In this document: positions 1 to 6,105 of the stretch, piece after piece | Layout: every line of letters begins with the position of its first letter | Numbering within the stretch: the stretch's first letter is position 1 | Assembly (NCBI GenBank): GCA_003451935.1 | Contig: DMJA01000181.1 | Coordinates: 1-9,488 of the forward strand | Reading direction: 5' to 3' | Source of the DNA: Verrucomicrobiota bacterium | Lineage (GTDB): Bacteria; Verrucomicrobiota; Kiritimatiellia; CAIQIC01; Lenti-01 | DNA: 9,488 nt | Position numbers and translations under genes: made by a program | The notes under the pieces: generated by a model | The model's database searches: none | What the model saw: the letters and a program-made list of their open reading frames with translations, nothing else | What the model was told of the DNA's origin: nothing

Positions 1-1
1 C

Positions 2-1396
2 CTGCCCGGCACCGAACTCGTCCCCCTCTGGCGCGAATTCCTCGCCGCCGGTCATTTGCCGCCGCACGCGATCGCCCTCGGCCACTACTGGGCTCCGCAG
101 GCCGGCGCCTTCCCCTCGCAGCTCCGGGATTTCCGCGACCACCTGCACGCAAAATACGGCACGCTGGCCGCGCTCAATGCCGCGCTCGGCACGGACTTCG
201 ACGCGTGGTACACGGTTTTCATCCAGCCCCCCGCCTATCTTTTCCCGCACGCGATCCCCAACGCCACCCCGCTGGCCTCCGAGTTCGACGCCTTCAAGCT
301 CTCCGCGCCTGGCTGGTGCCAGACCGTCATCTCGCCCGAAGGCTTTTTCCGAAAGCTCTACCTTAAGCCGCGCTATTCCAAGGATGTCGCCGCCTACAAT
401 GCCGCACATGGCACCACCTACGCGTCCTACGCCGACGTGCCCCTCCCGCACGAATTCCCCGCCGACGCCGCCCCGCTCGAACAGGAAGAATGGCGCGATT
501 TCACCTCCAACACCCTCTCGCCGCTGTGGCTCAAGGCCGGCGTCCTCGACACCCCCGAAACCCGCTGGCGCGACTGGCAGGCACAAAAGCGAGAAGTCCG
601 AAGTCTGAAGTCCGAAGTTAATCCTCTTTCAGCCTTCAGCCTTCAGCCTTCAGCCTCCCTCCCTCCCCTTCCCCAGTTAGCGCATCACGCGCAATTGTTC
701 CGCGAGCACCGAGCGGAAATCCGCCGGGAACTCCTCGTCCGCAACTTCCGGACCGTGCTGGATTACATCCTGTTCCACGGTCGGGGCATCGTCAACACGG
801 TGGTCTATTGCACGCTGGCCGTCCTGCTCGCCCTGCTGGTCAATCCCCTCGCCGCCTACGCCCTCAGCCGTTTCAAGCCCTCCGCCGGGCCGCAAATCCT
901 CCTCTTCCTGATGCTCACGATGGCGTTCCCGCACATGGTCACGCAGATCCCCGTCTTCATCCTCCTGCGCGAACTCGGACTGCTCAACACCTTCGCCGCG
1001 CTGCTCCTGCCCGGCATGGCCAGCGGCTACTCGATCTTCCTCCTCAAGGGTTTCTTCGATTCCCTGCCGCGCGACCTCTACGAATCCGCCCAGCTCGACG
1101 GCGCGGGCGAGTGGACGCTGTTTTGGCAGATCACCATGCGCCTCTCCACGCCGATCCTGTCGGTGATCGCGCTGCAAGCCTTCACCGTGGCCTACGCCAA
1201 CTTCATGTACGCCCTGCTCATCTGCCAGGATTCCAAGATGTGGACGCTGATGGTCTGGCTCTACCAGCTCCAGCAGCGCTCCGGCCCCGGCGTGGTGCAG
1301 GCGTCCCTCCTCCTCGCCGCCCTCCCCACCCTGGCCGTCTTCCTCGCCTGCCAGCGCGTCCTCCTGCGCGGCATCGTCGTCCCCGTGGAAAAATAA
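2..1396 (+). CDS. Carbohydrate ABC transporter permease, MalG family, 5' end outside window
   Basis: This is the inner-membrane permease of a binding-protein-dependent sugar importer. The frame is open from position 2 with no stop, so the gene begins upstream; a TTG at 56 is probably not the true start. About five hydrophobic segments lie near nt 794-862, 896-964, 986-1048, 1151-1219 and 1301-1363. The EAA loop that docks on the ATPase is clear at about nt 1082-1171 (ESAQLDGAGEW then ITMRLSTPILS). The sequence NTVVYC...NPLAAYALSRF is the usual second segment of MalG proteins, so the first membrane helix should be upstream of the window. The roughly 240 residues before it are soluble, far longer than a normal MalG loop, and contain two similar motifs (KYGTLAALNAALGTDF at about nt 152-199 and AYNAAHGTTYASYADV at about nt 389-436) that resemble segments of GH42-type beta-galactosidases. 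A low-complexity patch follows at nt 593-655. Substrate unknown. The family call is firm; the insert's function is not. Confidence 0.85.
   Translation: MPGTELVPLWREFLAAGHLPPHAIALGHYWAPQAGAFPSQLRDFRDHLHAKYGTLAALNAALGTDFDAWYTVFIQPPAYLFPHAIPNATPLASEFDAFKLSAPGWCQTVISPEGFFRKLYLKPRYSKDVAAYNAAHGTTYASYADVPLPHEFPADAAPLEQEEWRDFTSNTLSPLWLKAGVLDTPETRWRDWQAQKREVRSLKSEVNPLSAFSLQPSASLPPLPQLAHHAQLFREHRAEIRRELLVRNFRTVLDYILFHGRGIVNTVVYCTLAVLLALLVNPLAAYALSRFKPSAGPQILLFLMLTMAFPHMVTQIPVFILLRELGLLNTFAALLLPGMASGYSIFLLKGFFDSLPRDLYESAQLDGAGEWTLFWQITMRLSTPILSVIALQAFTVAYANFMYALLICQDSKMWTLMVWLYQLQQRSGPGVVQASLLLAALPTLAVFLACQRVLLRGIVVPVEK
593..655. repeat. Two adjacent 7-bp tandem repeat arrays inside the permease gene
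   Basis: Four copies of GAAGTCY occupy 593-620 (GAAGTCC, GAAGTCT, GAAGTCC, GAAGTTA). Four perfect copies of TTCAGCC follow at 628-655. Both arrays are read through in frame and give a Ser/Pro/Leu-rich linker between the soluble insert and the membrane domain. Such 7-mers look more like intergenic low-complexity repeats than like coding sequence, so this may be an insertion tolerated in a flexible loop. Confidence 0.85.
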
Positions 1397-1432
1397 TCCA
1401 GAGCCATCCACACCGCCCACCCCTCCTCCAGA

Positions 1433-1462
1433 CAGTCTCGGTTATTATAATAAGCGAGACTG
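1433..1462. repeat. Long AT-centred palindrome, copy 1
   Basis: The arms AGTCTCG (1434-1440) and CGAGACT (1455-1461) flank the self-complementary centre TTATTATAATAA. Thirteen of 14 positions pair over 1434-1461, with one G-G mismatch, and C1433/G1462 adds one more pair. A second copy starts 77 bp downstream. It sits between two convergent genes, so it is unlikely to be a promoter operator. It could be a mobile repeat or miniature element end, or a hairpin at the transcript ends. Confidence 0.8.
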
Positions 1463-1510
1463 AAATATTATGTTTTTCACGATTTTTCGATTGGTTTTAA
1501 ATGATTTACG

Positions 1511-1538
1511 AGTCTCGCATATTATAATAAGCGAGACT
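1511..1538. repeat. Long AT-centred palindrome, copy 2
   Basis: The same outer arms as copy 1 (AGTCTCGC and GCGAGACT) flank a nearly identical centre. Thirteen of 14 positions pair, with one A-A mismatch. Both copies are followed by a TGAAAT-like sequence on the right, so they may be in direct orientation. The 48 bp between the two copies are AT-rich and non-coding. Confidence 0.8.
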
Positions 1539-1573
1539 GTTGAAATCGGCTTGAGAGGTCGAATGGGAAACAG

Positions 1574-1603
1574 AAAAAAGGCCGAGGCTTGCGCCTCGGC
1601 CTT
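1574..1603 (-). terminator. Rho-independent terminator of the minus-strand RGD-tail gene
   Basis: A perfect 9-bp stem (GGCCGAGGC at 1580-1588 with GCCTCGGCC at 1593-1601) encloses the loop TTGC. Read on the minus strand it is followed by six T residues (complement of A1574-1579). It lies 17 bp beyond the stop codon of the gene ending at 1620. Confidence 0.9.
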
Positions 1604-1619
1604 CGCATCCACCGGCGGG

Positions 1620-2345
1620 TTATTCCACCAGATCGATCAGGTTGCGCACGGCGCTGTTGTCTTCCCGCGGGGCCTGCGATTCGCCGCCTTCGGAGGAAGC
1701 CGAAGAGGCAGACGATTCGCCCGACTGTCCTTGCTCGCCTTCGCGCGGAGGGCGGTTGCCTCCCCGGTCGCCACCACGATCGCCGCGATCGCGGCGCGGG
1801 CCGCGGTCGCGCCGGCGATCCCGGCCACCTCTATCGCCACCGCGATCCCCGCGGTCGCCGCCGCGGTCGCCGCGGTCTCCGCGGTCGCCGCTGGGCAGGC
1901 CACCTTGCAGGAACGCCTTGCGGAACGTGCTGCTGCACAACACCGGAATCCCGGCTTCCGTCGCGCGGCTTTCCATCGTCACGCCCGAGCTCACCAACGC
2001 TCCGCCGGAGCTTTTGGCCAGTTTGAGCGCCAACGCTACAAGCTGCTCGTTGTCCGGCGCGTAGAACACCTTCACGCCATTGAACTCTTTGCCGTGGTCC
2101 ACCTCGCGCAGGGGGCGGTCGCTTTCGAACACCGCCTGGATCTCGAGACCTTCCTGCTTCGCCACGCGCGACAGCGCGTTCAGCATCTGCACCTGATCGC
2201 GCGGCGCCATGCGCCGTCCGGTCTTCTCATCCACCAACCGCGCTCCGTCCACCACATAGGTCCGGGTGTTCCGCTTGGCGGACCCGCCTACCGGCGCGAA
2301 GAGCATCGACTTGATCTTATCCATGAAGCTCATCTGAACTTCCAT
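1620..2345 (-). CDS. PIN/NYN-like domain protein with RGD/RGG-rich tail
   Basis: This is an uncharacterised cytoplasmic protein of up to 241 residues with no signal peptide or membrane segment. Residues about 28-146 read like a NYN/PIN-type fold: a hydrophobic strand ending in VVDG, a helix (QVQMLNALSRVAKQ), a strand (IQAVFES), then VKVFYAPDNEQLVALAL and ALVSSGVTMESRATEAGIPVL. The later acidic positions expected of active nucleases (as in VTSD) appear replaced (VSSG), so catalysis is doubtful. Residues about 153-198 are a run of RGD, RGG and RDR units, as in disordered RNA-binding tails. A Ser/Glu-rich acidic stretch follows, then a short hydrophobic end, SAVRNLIDLVE. The ATG at 2345 has its AAGAAGG directly adjacent, so the ATG at 2333 (MSFMDKIK) is the more likely start. 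A role in RNA binding or processing is inferred from the tail only. Confidence 0.7.
   Translation of the reverse strand: MEVQMSFMDKIKSMLFAPVGGSAKRNTRTYVVDGARLVDEKTGRRMAPRDQVQMLNALSRVAKQEGLEIQAVFESDRPLREVDHGKEFNGVKVFYAPDNEQLVALALKLAKSSGGALVSSGVTMESRATEAGIPVLCSSTFRKAFLQGGLPSGDRGDRGDRGGDRGDRGGDRGGRDRRRDRGPRRDRGDRGGDRGGNRPPREGEQGQSGESSASSASSEGGESQAPREDNSAVRNLIDLVE
1746..1889 (-). repeat. Degenerate GC-rich repeats encoding RGD/RGG units
   Basis: Imperfect 9-12 bp units of the CCGCGGTCGCC type, rich in CCGCGG and GCGATCGC palindromes, encode the Arg-Gly-Asp tail of the minus-strand gene. Such arrays change length easily by slippage, so copy number may differ between strains. Confidence 0.75.
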
Positions 2346-2360
2346 CCTTCTTTTCTACTC

Positions 2361-2376
2361 GTTGTCCCGGGACGAC
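2361..2376. promoter_or_regulatory. Palindrome upstream of the RGD-tail gene, possible operator
   Basis: GTCCCGGGAC at 2364-2373 is a perfect 10-bp palindrome. It extends to 16 bp (2361-2376) with one mismatched pair. It lies 15-30 bp upstream of the first ATG of the minus-strand gene, where a repressor or activator could act. GC-rich palindromes arise by chance in such DNA, so this is tentative. The rest of the 279-bp divergent region (2346-2624) holds no gene that I can support. Confidence 0.3.
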
Positions 2377-2549
2377 TTCTGCCGCGGCCGCAATCCGGAA
2401 CCATCCCCGTCCCGATCCATGGTTCCCTCCCCGATGCCTGTGCGCGCCGTCCGTCGCAATGTCCTACGCTTTCCCGGACAAACATGCGGACCAATCTACG
2501 CCCCCGCCCCCCCCTCCCGCAAGAAGATTCAACGGGTGCCGGGTTCTGA

Positions 2550-2579
2550 TTGATTTTTTCCCGCCCGAGCGTCTATGAT
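2550..2579 (+). promoter_or_regulatory. Sigma-70-type promoter of serC
   Basis: TTGATT (2550-2555) and TATGAT (2574-2579) are separated by 18 bp and lie about 45 bp upstream of the serC start codon. The region is AT-richer than its surroundings. The match to TTGACA/TATAAT is good, 4/6 and 5/6. Confidence 0.65.
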
Positions 2580-2624
2580 GCCGATCCGATGTAAAAAAAG
2601 AACCCCTAATCGTAAGGAATCATA

Positions 2625-3707
2625 ATGAGCAGAGCATACAACTTCAACGCCGGCCCGGCCGTCCTTCCCCTCGAAGTCCTCGAGATCGCCCAGAAGGAGC
2701 TGATCGACTTCAACGGCACGGGCATGTCCATCATGGAGCACAGCCACCGCGGCAAGGCCTATGACGCCGTGCACGCCGAAGCCATCGCCAACATGGGCAA
2801 GCTGCTGGGCATCACCGACGACTACCAGGTCCTGTTCCTGCAAGGCGGCGCCAGCCTCCAGTTCTCGATGGTTCCGATGAACCTCCTGGGTGCGGGCCAG
2901 GCCGCCGACTACGTCAACTCCGGCGCCTGGGCCGGCAAAGCCATCAAGGAAGCCAAGAAGGTCGGTGCCGTCAATGTCGTCGCCGACACCTCCAAGGACA
3001 TCCCGACGAACATGCCGGACTACTCCGCGCTGAACTACACCAAGGGCGCCGCCTACGTGCACGTGACCTCCAACGAGACCATTGCCGGCACGCAGATGCA
3101 ATCCTTCCCGAAGACCGAGGCCCCCCTCGTCTGCGACATGTCCAGCGACATCCTCTGCCGCCCCTTCGATCTCAAGCAGTTCGGCCTGATCTACGCCGGC
3201 GCGCAGAAAAACCTCGGCCCCTCCGGCCTGACCCTTGTCGTCATCCGCAAGGATCTCGCCGAGCGCGCGGCCGCGACGCTGCCGACGATGCTGCAGTACC
3301 GCACGCACATCAAGGAGAACTCCCTCTACAACACCCCGCCGACCTTCGGCATCTACATCCTGATGCTCGTGACCCGCTGGTTGCTCGCCAAGGGCGGCGC
3401 CGCCGGCATCGAAAAAATCAACCAAGCCAAGGCCAACAAGATCTACGCGGCCATCGACAACTCCAGCGGCTACTACCGCGGCGGCGCCGTCAAGGCATTC
3501 CGCTCCACGATGAACGTGACCTGGCGCCTCCCCAGCGAGGAGCTGGAGGCGAAGTTCATCAAGGAAGCCACCGCGTTGAGGATGAGCGGCCTGAAGGGCC
3601 ACCGCGACGTCGGCGGCTGCCGCGCCAGCATCTACAACGCCTGCCCGGGCGAAGCCGTCGACGCCCTCGTCGCCTTCATGGCCGACTTCAAGGCCAAGAA
3701 CGGCTAA
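2625..3707 (+). CDS. serC: Phosphoserine aminotransferase
   Basis: SerC converts 3-phosphohydroxypyruvate and glutamate to O-phosphoserine and 2-oxoglutarate with PLP, in cytoplasmic serine synthesis; the same enzyme can act in pyridoxal phosphate synthesis. The 360-residue length is normal for the family. The sequence begins with the family signature YNFNAGPAVLP. It contains GTGMSIMEHSHRG (residues 31-43), the phosphate/PLP-binding LQGGAS (72-77), the cofactor aspartate in DMSSD (D171) and the PLP lysine in AGAQKNLGPSG (K195). It ends with the usual GLKGHRDVGGCRASIYNA (584th codon region not involved; residues about 324-341). The start is set by TAAGGA at 2613-2618, six bases before the ATG. 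It has its own promoter and a strong terminator, so it is probably monocistronic. Codons end in C to a striking degree, unlike the genes to the right of 3785. Confidence 0.97.
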   Translation: MSRAYNFNAGPAVLPLEVLEIAQKELIDFNGTGMSIMEHSHRGKAYDAVHAEAIANMGKLLGITDDYQVLFLQGGASLQFSMVPMNLLGAGQAADYVNSGAWAGKAIKEAKKVGAVNVVADTSKDIPTNMPDYSALNYTKGAAYVHVTSNETIAGTQMQSFPKTEAPLVCDMSSDILCRPFDLKQFGLIYAGAQKNLGPSGLTLVVIRKDLAERAAATLPTMLQYRTHIKENSLYNTPPTFGIYILMLVTRWLLAKGGAAGIEKINQAKANKIYAAIDNSSGYYRGGAVKAFRSTMNVTWRLPSEELEAKFIKEATALRMSGLKGHRDVGGCRASIYNACPGEAVDALVAFMADFKAKNG

Positions 3708-3734
3708 TCCCCGGTCTTCATCCCGAAAACCAAA

Positions 3735-3765
3735 CGCGCCGCGGAATTCCGCGGCGCGCTTTTTT
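3735..3765 (+). terminator. Rho-independent terminator of serC
   Basis: A perfect 10-bp stem (CGCGCCGCGG at 3735-3744 with CCGCGGCGCG at 3749-3758) has the loop AATT. It is followed by C and six T residues (3760-3765). It starts 28 bp after the serC stop. Confidence 0.95.
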
Positions 3766-3784
3766 GTCCCAATGCAGGGGGGGA

Positions 3785-3835
3785 TGGTGTGCCTGGCGGG
3801 GGTCGAACCCACAACCTTTAGCTCCGGAGGCTATG
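3785..3835 (-). pseudogene. 3' half of tRNA-Arg(CCG); left attachment site of the element
   Basis: Read on the minus strand this is a tRNA 3' half: an anticodon loop CTCCGGA (anticodon CCG, Arg) with a four-pair stem (TAGC/GCTA), a variable region, a T arm GTGGG-TTCGACC-CCCGC, the acceptor strand CAGGCAC, discriminator A and an encoded CCA (complement of 3785-3787). No D arm or 5' acceptor strand follows on the other side. The fifth anticodon-stem pair is an A-A mismatch, so identity with the tRNA ends there. An adjacent integrase gene makes this the attL fragment left when an element integrated into the tRNA. The element carries its own 3' half to rebuild the full tRNA at the distant right end. 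The tRNA fragment itself should be non-functional. Confidence 0.85.
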
Positions 3836-3872
3836 CGATATTGCCGTATTTGTTGGTGTTTTTCATTGCGTG

Positions 3873-3890
3873 TTGACATTTGGTGACAAT
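3873..3890 (+). promoter_or_regulatory. Possible integrase arm sites or int promoter -35
   Basis: TGACA occurs twice exactly 10 bp apart (3874-3878 and 3884-3888), one helical turn. The spacer between attL and int is where recombinases bind arm-type sites. The same bases include TTGACA (3873-3878), a perfect -35 hexamer, with a weak GACTAT 18 bp further on (3897-3902). Either reading, or both, could hold. Confidence 0.35.
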
Positions 3891-3937
3891 TTGCGCGACT
3901 ATGCGGGCAGGTTCAAAGCCATGCGAAAGGAAGCGCG

Positions 3938-5200
3938 ATGAAATCGAAACGACACAAAATCAAGACCTATGAGCATCGGGGAATCAGCATCCGCGAGGTC
4001 CGCGACGGCTACTTCATGGCGGACTATATGCGGGACGGGAAGCGGGAGCGGGTTTGCTTCAACTCTCTCCCGGATGCCGAGCGGCATTGTGAGGACATCG
4101 CCGCGAAGATTCACACGGAGGGGACATCCGCGCTGGCGTTGACGGCGGAGCAGAGGGCCGATGCGGTCAAGGCACTCCGCGAAGCGAACGGAAAAACCAC
4201 GCTCCATGCGGCTGTTGCATTTTGGATGCGGCACTATGGCGTGGCGGATGGAGTGACCGTGGCCGAAATTGGGCAACGGTGGCTGGCGGCTCTGAAGGCG
4301 CAGGGCTGTCGCCCCACCACGCTCGTCGAGCGTTCGCACAAGGTCGCAAGGTTGTCGGCTGACTTTGGGGAAAGGTCCGTCGCCAGCCTGACCCGCGACG
4401 ATTTGACAGATTGGCTGTCGTCAAAGAATCTGACCGGGATGACATGGGACGGCTACCGCCGCGCCTATTGCGCCATGTTTCAATTCGCGGTCAAGGAAAA
4501 GGTGGTCGAGTACAATGCGGCGGCGGCAATCAGCCACCTGACAATGGACGAGAAAATGCCGACTCCGCTATCCGTTGACGCCACGGCGGCAATCTTGGCG
4601 ACGGCGGCGAAATACGCGCCCATCATGGTCCCGACGCTGGCGGTGCAATTCTTCGCGGGCCTCCGCCCCGGCGAAGCGATGGGGCTGTTGTGGACCGACA
4701 TTGACTTCAAGCAAAAGATTCTCCGCGTGAGGCCGGAGATCAGCAAGGTGCGCCGTGCGCGTATCATCGAAAACCTGAAGCCCAATTTGATCGAATGGTT
4801 GCGGCCTTATCGGAAAACATCCGGCCCCATCGGAATCCAGACGCCAAGCCAATTCAACTTCTATATGTTCCGCAAACCCATCGGCGAACCCTATGTGCAA
4901 GAGGGCATCGCGAAGGCGGAGCGTCCGAAGGATGAACGACCGAAGGGCATCGCGAAGGCGGCGGGCGTGGCGTGGATCGCAGACGGGCCGAGAAAATCTT
5001 TTGCGTCGGCGCACTTCGCCACCAACGGCGACGCCGGGAAGTTGGCTGGAGTGCTGGGCCACACAAGCGGCGTGGATATTCTGTATCGGCACTATCGAGG
5101 CCTGATGACGAAGGCCGATGCCCGCCGCTACTGGAATATCCAGCCCGCGTCCAAGTCGGGAAGCATCATCAAGGTGAACTTCAAGAAAGCGGCTGGATGA
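3938..5200 (+). CDS. Tyrosine recombinase (site-specific integrase)
   Basis: The integrase catalyses recombination between the element and the tRNA-Arg site. In the 420 residues, about 1-60 form a basic arm-binding type N-terminus, about 103-195 a SAM-like core-binding domain (VAEIGQRWLAALKAQGCRPT), and about 210-395 the catalytic domain. Visible catalytic residues are R243 (FFAGLRPGEA), K270 region (EISKVRR), R352 (GPRKSFAS), H375 (LGHTS) and the nucleophile Y386 (YRHY). The first position of the H-x-x-R box is D349 rather than His, and the next residue after R352 is Lys. Residues 323-343 contain a duplicated GIAKA segment just before this box. The start is supported by AAAGGAA (3926-3932) five bases before the ATG. 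The gene lies about 100 bp from the tRNA fragment, reading away from it, and has its own terminator. The call is firm; activity with the altered box is likely but unproven. Confidence 0.95.
   Translation: MKSKRHKIKTYEHRGISIREVRDGYFMADYMRDGKRERVCFNSLPDAERHCEDIAAKIHTEGTSALALTAEQRADAVKALREANGKTTLHAAVAFWMRHYGVADGVTVAEIGQRWLAALKAQGCRPTTLVERSHKVARLSADFGERSVASLTRDDLTDWLSSKNLTGMTWDGYRRAYCAMFQFAVKEKVVEYNAAAAISHLTMDEKMPTPLSVDATAAILATAAKYAPIMVPTLAVQFFAGLRPGEAMGLLWTDIDFKQKILRVRPEISKVRRARIIENLKPNLIEWLRPYRKTSGPIGIQTPSQFNFYMFRKPIGEPYVQEGIAKAERPKDERPKGIAKAAGVAWIADGPRKSFASAHFATNGDAGKLAGVLGHTSGVDILYRHYRGLMTKADARRYWNIQPASKSGSIIKVNFKKAAG
4902..4961 (+). repeat. 42-bp-spaced 18-bp direct repeat inside the integrase gene
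   Basis: The 18-mer AGGGCATCGCGAAGGCGG occurs exactly at 4902-4919 and again at 4944-4961, 42 bp apart, which keeps frame (14 codons). It encodes GIAKA twice, separated by the charged linker ERPKDERPK. This looks like a recent in-frame tandem duplication between the catalytic Lys and the H-x-x-R box. Confidence 0.8.
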
Positions 5201-5219
5201 AGTAGCGCGATGCAGAAGG

Positions 5220-5259
5220 CGGCGGCGGGGTCCATGCGATTCCGCCGCCGTTTTGTTTG
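5220..5259 (+). terminator. Rho-independent terminator of the integrase gene
   Basis: A 9-bp stem (CGGCGGCGG at 5220-5228 with CCGCCGCCG at 5242-5250) has a 13-nt loop and is followed by TTTTGTTTG. It starts 20 bp after the integrase stop and separates int from the genes downstream. Confidence 0.85.
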
Positions 5260-5592
5260 TCGGGGAACAGGCCCGCAGGCGCGGAACGGGCCACGAAATC
5301 GCCGCGCAATTTTCGATGTATTACAACAAGACACGATCAAACAATGGAAACACTATTGCACGATGTTTTTTGCTGTCCAGATTTATCATTTTCTTACTTG
5401 TTGTTTTATCGCCATAGGTTATCTTCATTTCGACATGAGTGAAGTTTGCCGCGTGGCAGACAGGCTTGTGAGGAAATGCGCCTGTGGTTGATCGCCCCCG
5501 CAAGGGCAAAAACACACAGGAGAATATTATCACAAAAATCGGCACCGCCGAACAAACGGGAAGGGCGCACAAAATGAAAGCACAGCATAAAT
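5260..5592 (+). promoter_or_regulatory. AT-richer control region between int and the replication gene set
   Basis: These 333 bp hold no gene that I can support, although short hydrophobic frames exist. Around 5310-5440 the sequence is clearly richer in A+T than the flanks. At 5447-5507 three short inverted repeats follow one another: TGCC/GGCA (5447-5450 and 5455-5458), ACAGGC/GCCTGT (5460-5465 and 5480-5485) and GCCC/GGGC (5494-5497 and 5504-5507). The last 80 bp are purine-rich and lead to the first small regulator. The likely job is promoter and operator space for the rightward genes, perhaps with a structured leader. I cannot pick a convincing -35/-10 pair. Confidence 0.45.
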
Positions 5593-5826
5593 ATGCAAGA
5601 TGCAATCGTGCCGTTCCCGGTGGCGGCAACCGAACTAGGCGTGCGCTCGAATGCGGCGGTGCGCCTCTATATCCGCGAGGGCCTTCTGGTCCCCGCGAGA
5701 CTCCCGAACAGAATCCGCGCGCGCGGTGTCACTCGCCGATCACTTGACAGGCTGATTGCGCTGGCGACCAGCCCGCGCAAAAATCCCGTCGTCAATAATA
5801 CATTGGCGGAGGTGCGCCATGCGTAA
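5593..5826 (+). CDS. Small MerR-like helix-turn-helix protein
   Basis: The 77-residue protein has residues about 8-58 that read like a small winged helix: PVAATELGVRSNAAVRLYI, then REGLLVPARLPNRIRARGVT, then RRSLDRLIALA. The R-x-Y-I-R-E-G-L pattern is typical of MerR-type and excisionase-type folds. It is probably a DNA-binding regulator or recombination directionality factor of the element. The ATG at 5593 has no convincing ribosome binding site. An overlapping frame with GGAAGGG before an ATG at 5574 gives a protein with no recognisable fold, so I prefer this frame, which also overlaps the next gene by 8 nt as coupled genes do. Confidence 0.55.
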   Translation: MQDAIVPFPVAATELGVRSNAAVRLYIREGLLVPARLPNRIRARGVTRRSLDRLIALATSPRKNPVVNNTLAEVRHA

Positions 5827-6046
5827 GCGCACCCTGTCAATCGCCAAGCCGTCCGCCGTCGCCGACGATTCCGATTATCTTCGCGGCGTCGCCGGACTTG
5901 CCCGCTATCTCCGCATCTCCGAGCGGTGCGCGTCCAACTGGATGGCGAAGAAGATCGTGCCATACTTCAAGGTCGGGAAGGCGGTTTTATTCCGCAAGTC
6001 CGAAGTCGCGGCGGCTCTCGCCAAGTTTGAAGTCCGGGCGGTCTAG
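5819..6046 (+). CDS. Excisionase/AlpA-like helix-turn-helix protein
   Basis: The 75-residue protein carries a typical HTH_17-type excisionase fold at residues 20-68: YLRGVAGLARYLRISERCASN (helix-turn-helix) followed by IVPYFKVGKAVLFRKSEVAAAL (the wing and last helix, with the family pattern of a hydrophobic residue, VG, then FRKSEV). Such proteins either bend DNA for element excision or activate int-type genes, as AlpA does. The start at 5819 is fixed by GGAGG at 5808-5812, six bases upstream, rather than a frame-extending start farther left. Its ATG lies inside the end of the preceding gene, so the two are translationally coupled. Which of the two small regulators directs excision cannot be told from sequence. 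Confidence 0.75.
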   Translation: MRKRTLSIAKPSAVADDSDYLRGVAGLARYLRISERCASNWMAKKIVPYFKVGKAVLFRKSEVAAALAKFEVRAV

Positions 6047-6105
6047 CCATGCCCCCCATCTTTGAATCTCCCCGCCGCGCAGACGGCGGGCCGGGGCGGA
6101 ATCCC

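Noticed and set aside
677..1420. Minus-strand open frame opposite the permease
   Set aside because: It is antisense to membrane segments and an EAA motif that are clearly coding on the + strand. The protein is low-complexity Glu/Gly/His-rich without a fold.
1433..1538. CRISPR array or bidirectional terminator
   Set aside because: There are only two repeat copies, each itself a palindrome with an AT-rich centre. No regular spacers are present, and neither has a GC-rich stem with a T run.
1470..2549. Plus-strand open frame opposite the RGD-tail gene
   Set aside because: It runs across the minus-strand terminator, the whole NYN-like gene and the divergent promoter region. The Ala/Arg-rich product is a reading of the GC-rich repeats.
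2529..3812. Long minus-strand open frame opposite serC
   Set aside because: It lies fully antisense to a clear serC. Its composition (Gly/Ala/Val/Asp-rich) is what the complement of C-ending codons gives, and it runs through the terminator and the tRNA fragment.
3785..3835. Functional tRNA gene
   Set aside because: Only the anticodon arm to the CCA end is present. No D arm or 5' acceptor strand can be found on the adjoining DNA.
5363..5491. Possible 42-residue hydrophobic peptide (MFFAVQIYHFLTCC...)
   Set aside because: It could be a small membrane protein, but there is no ribosome binding site before the ATG and the hydrophobicity follows from the T-rich DNA.
5574..5747. Frame with ATG at 5574 preceded by GGAAGGG
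   Set aside because: The ribosome binding site is better than that of the 5593 gene, but the product is Gly/Pro/Arg-rich without a fold, while the overlapping frame encodes a credible helix-turn-helix protein.
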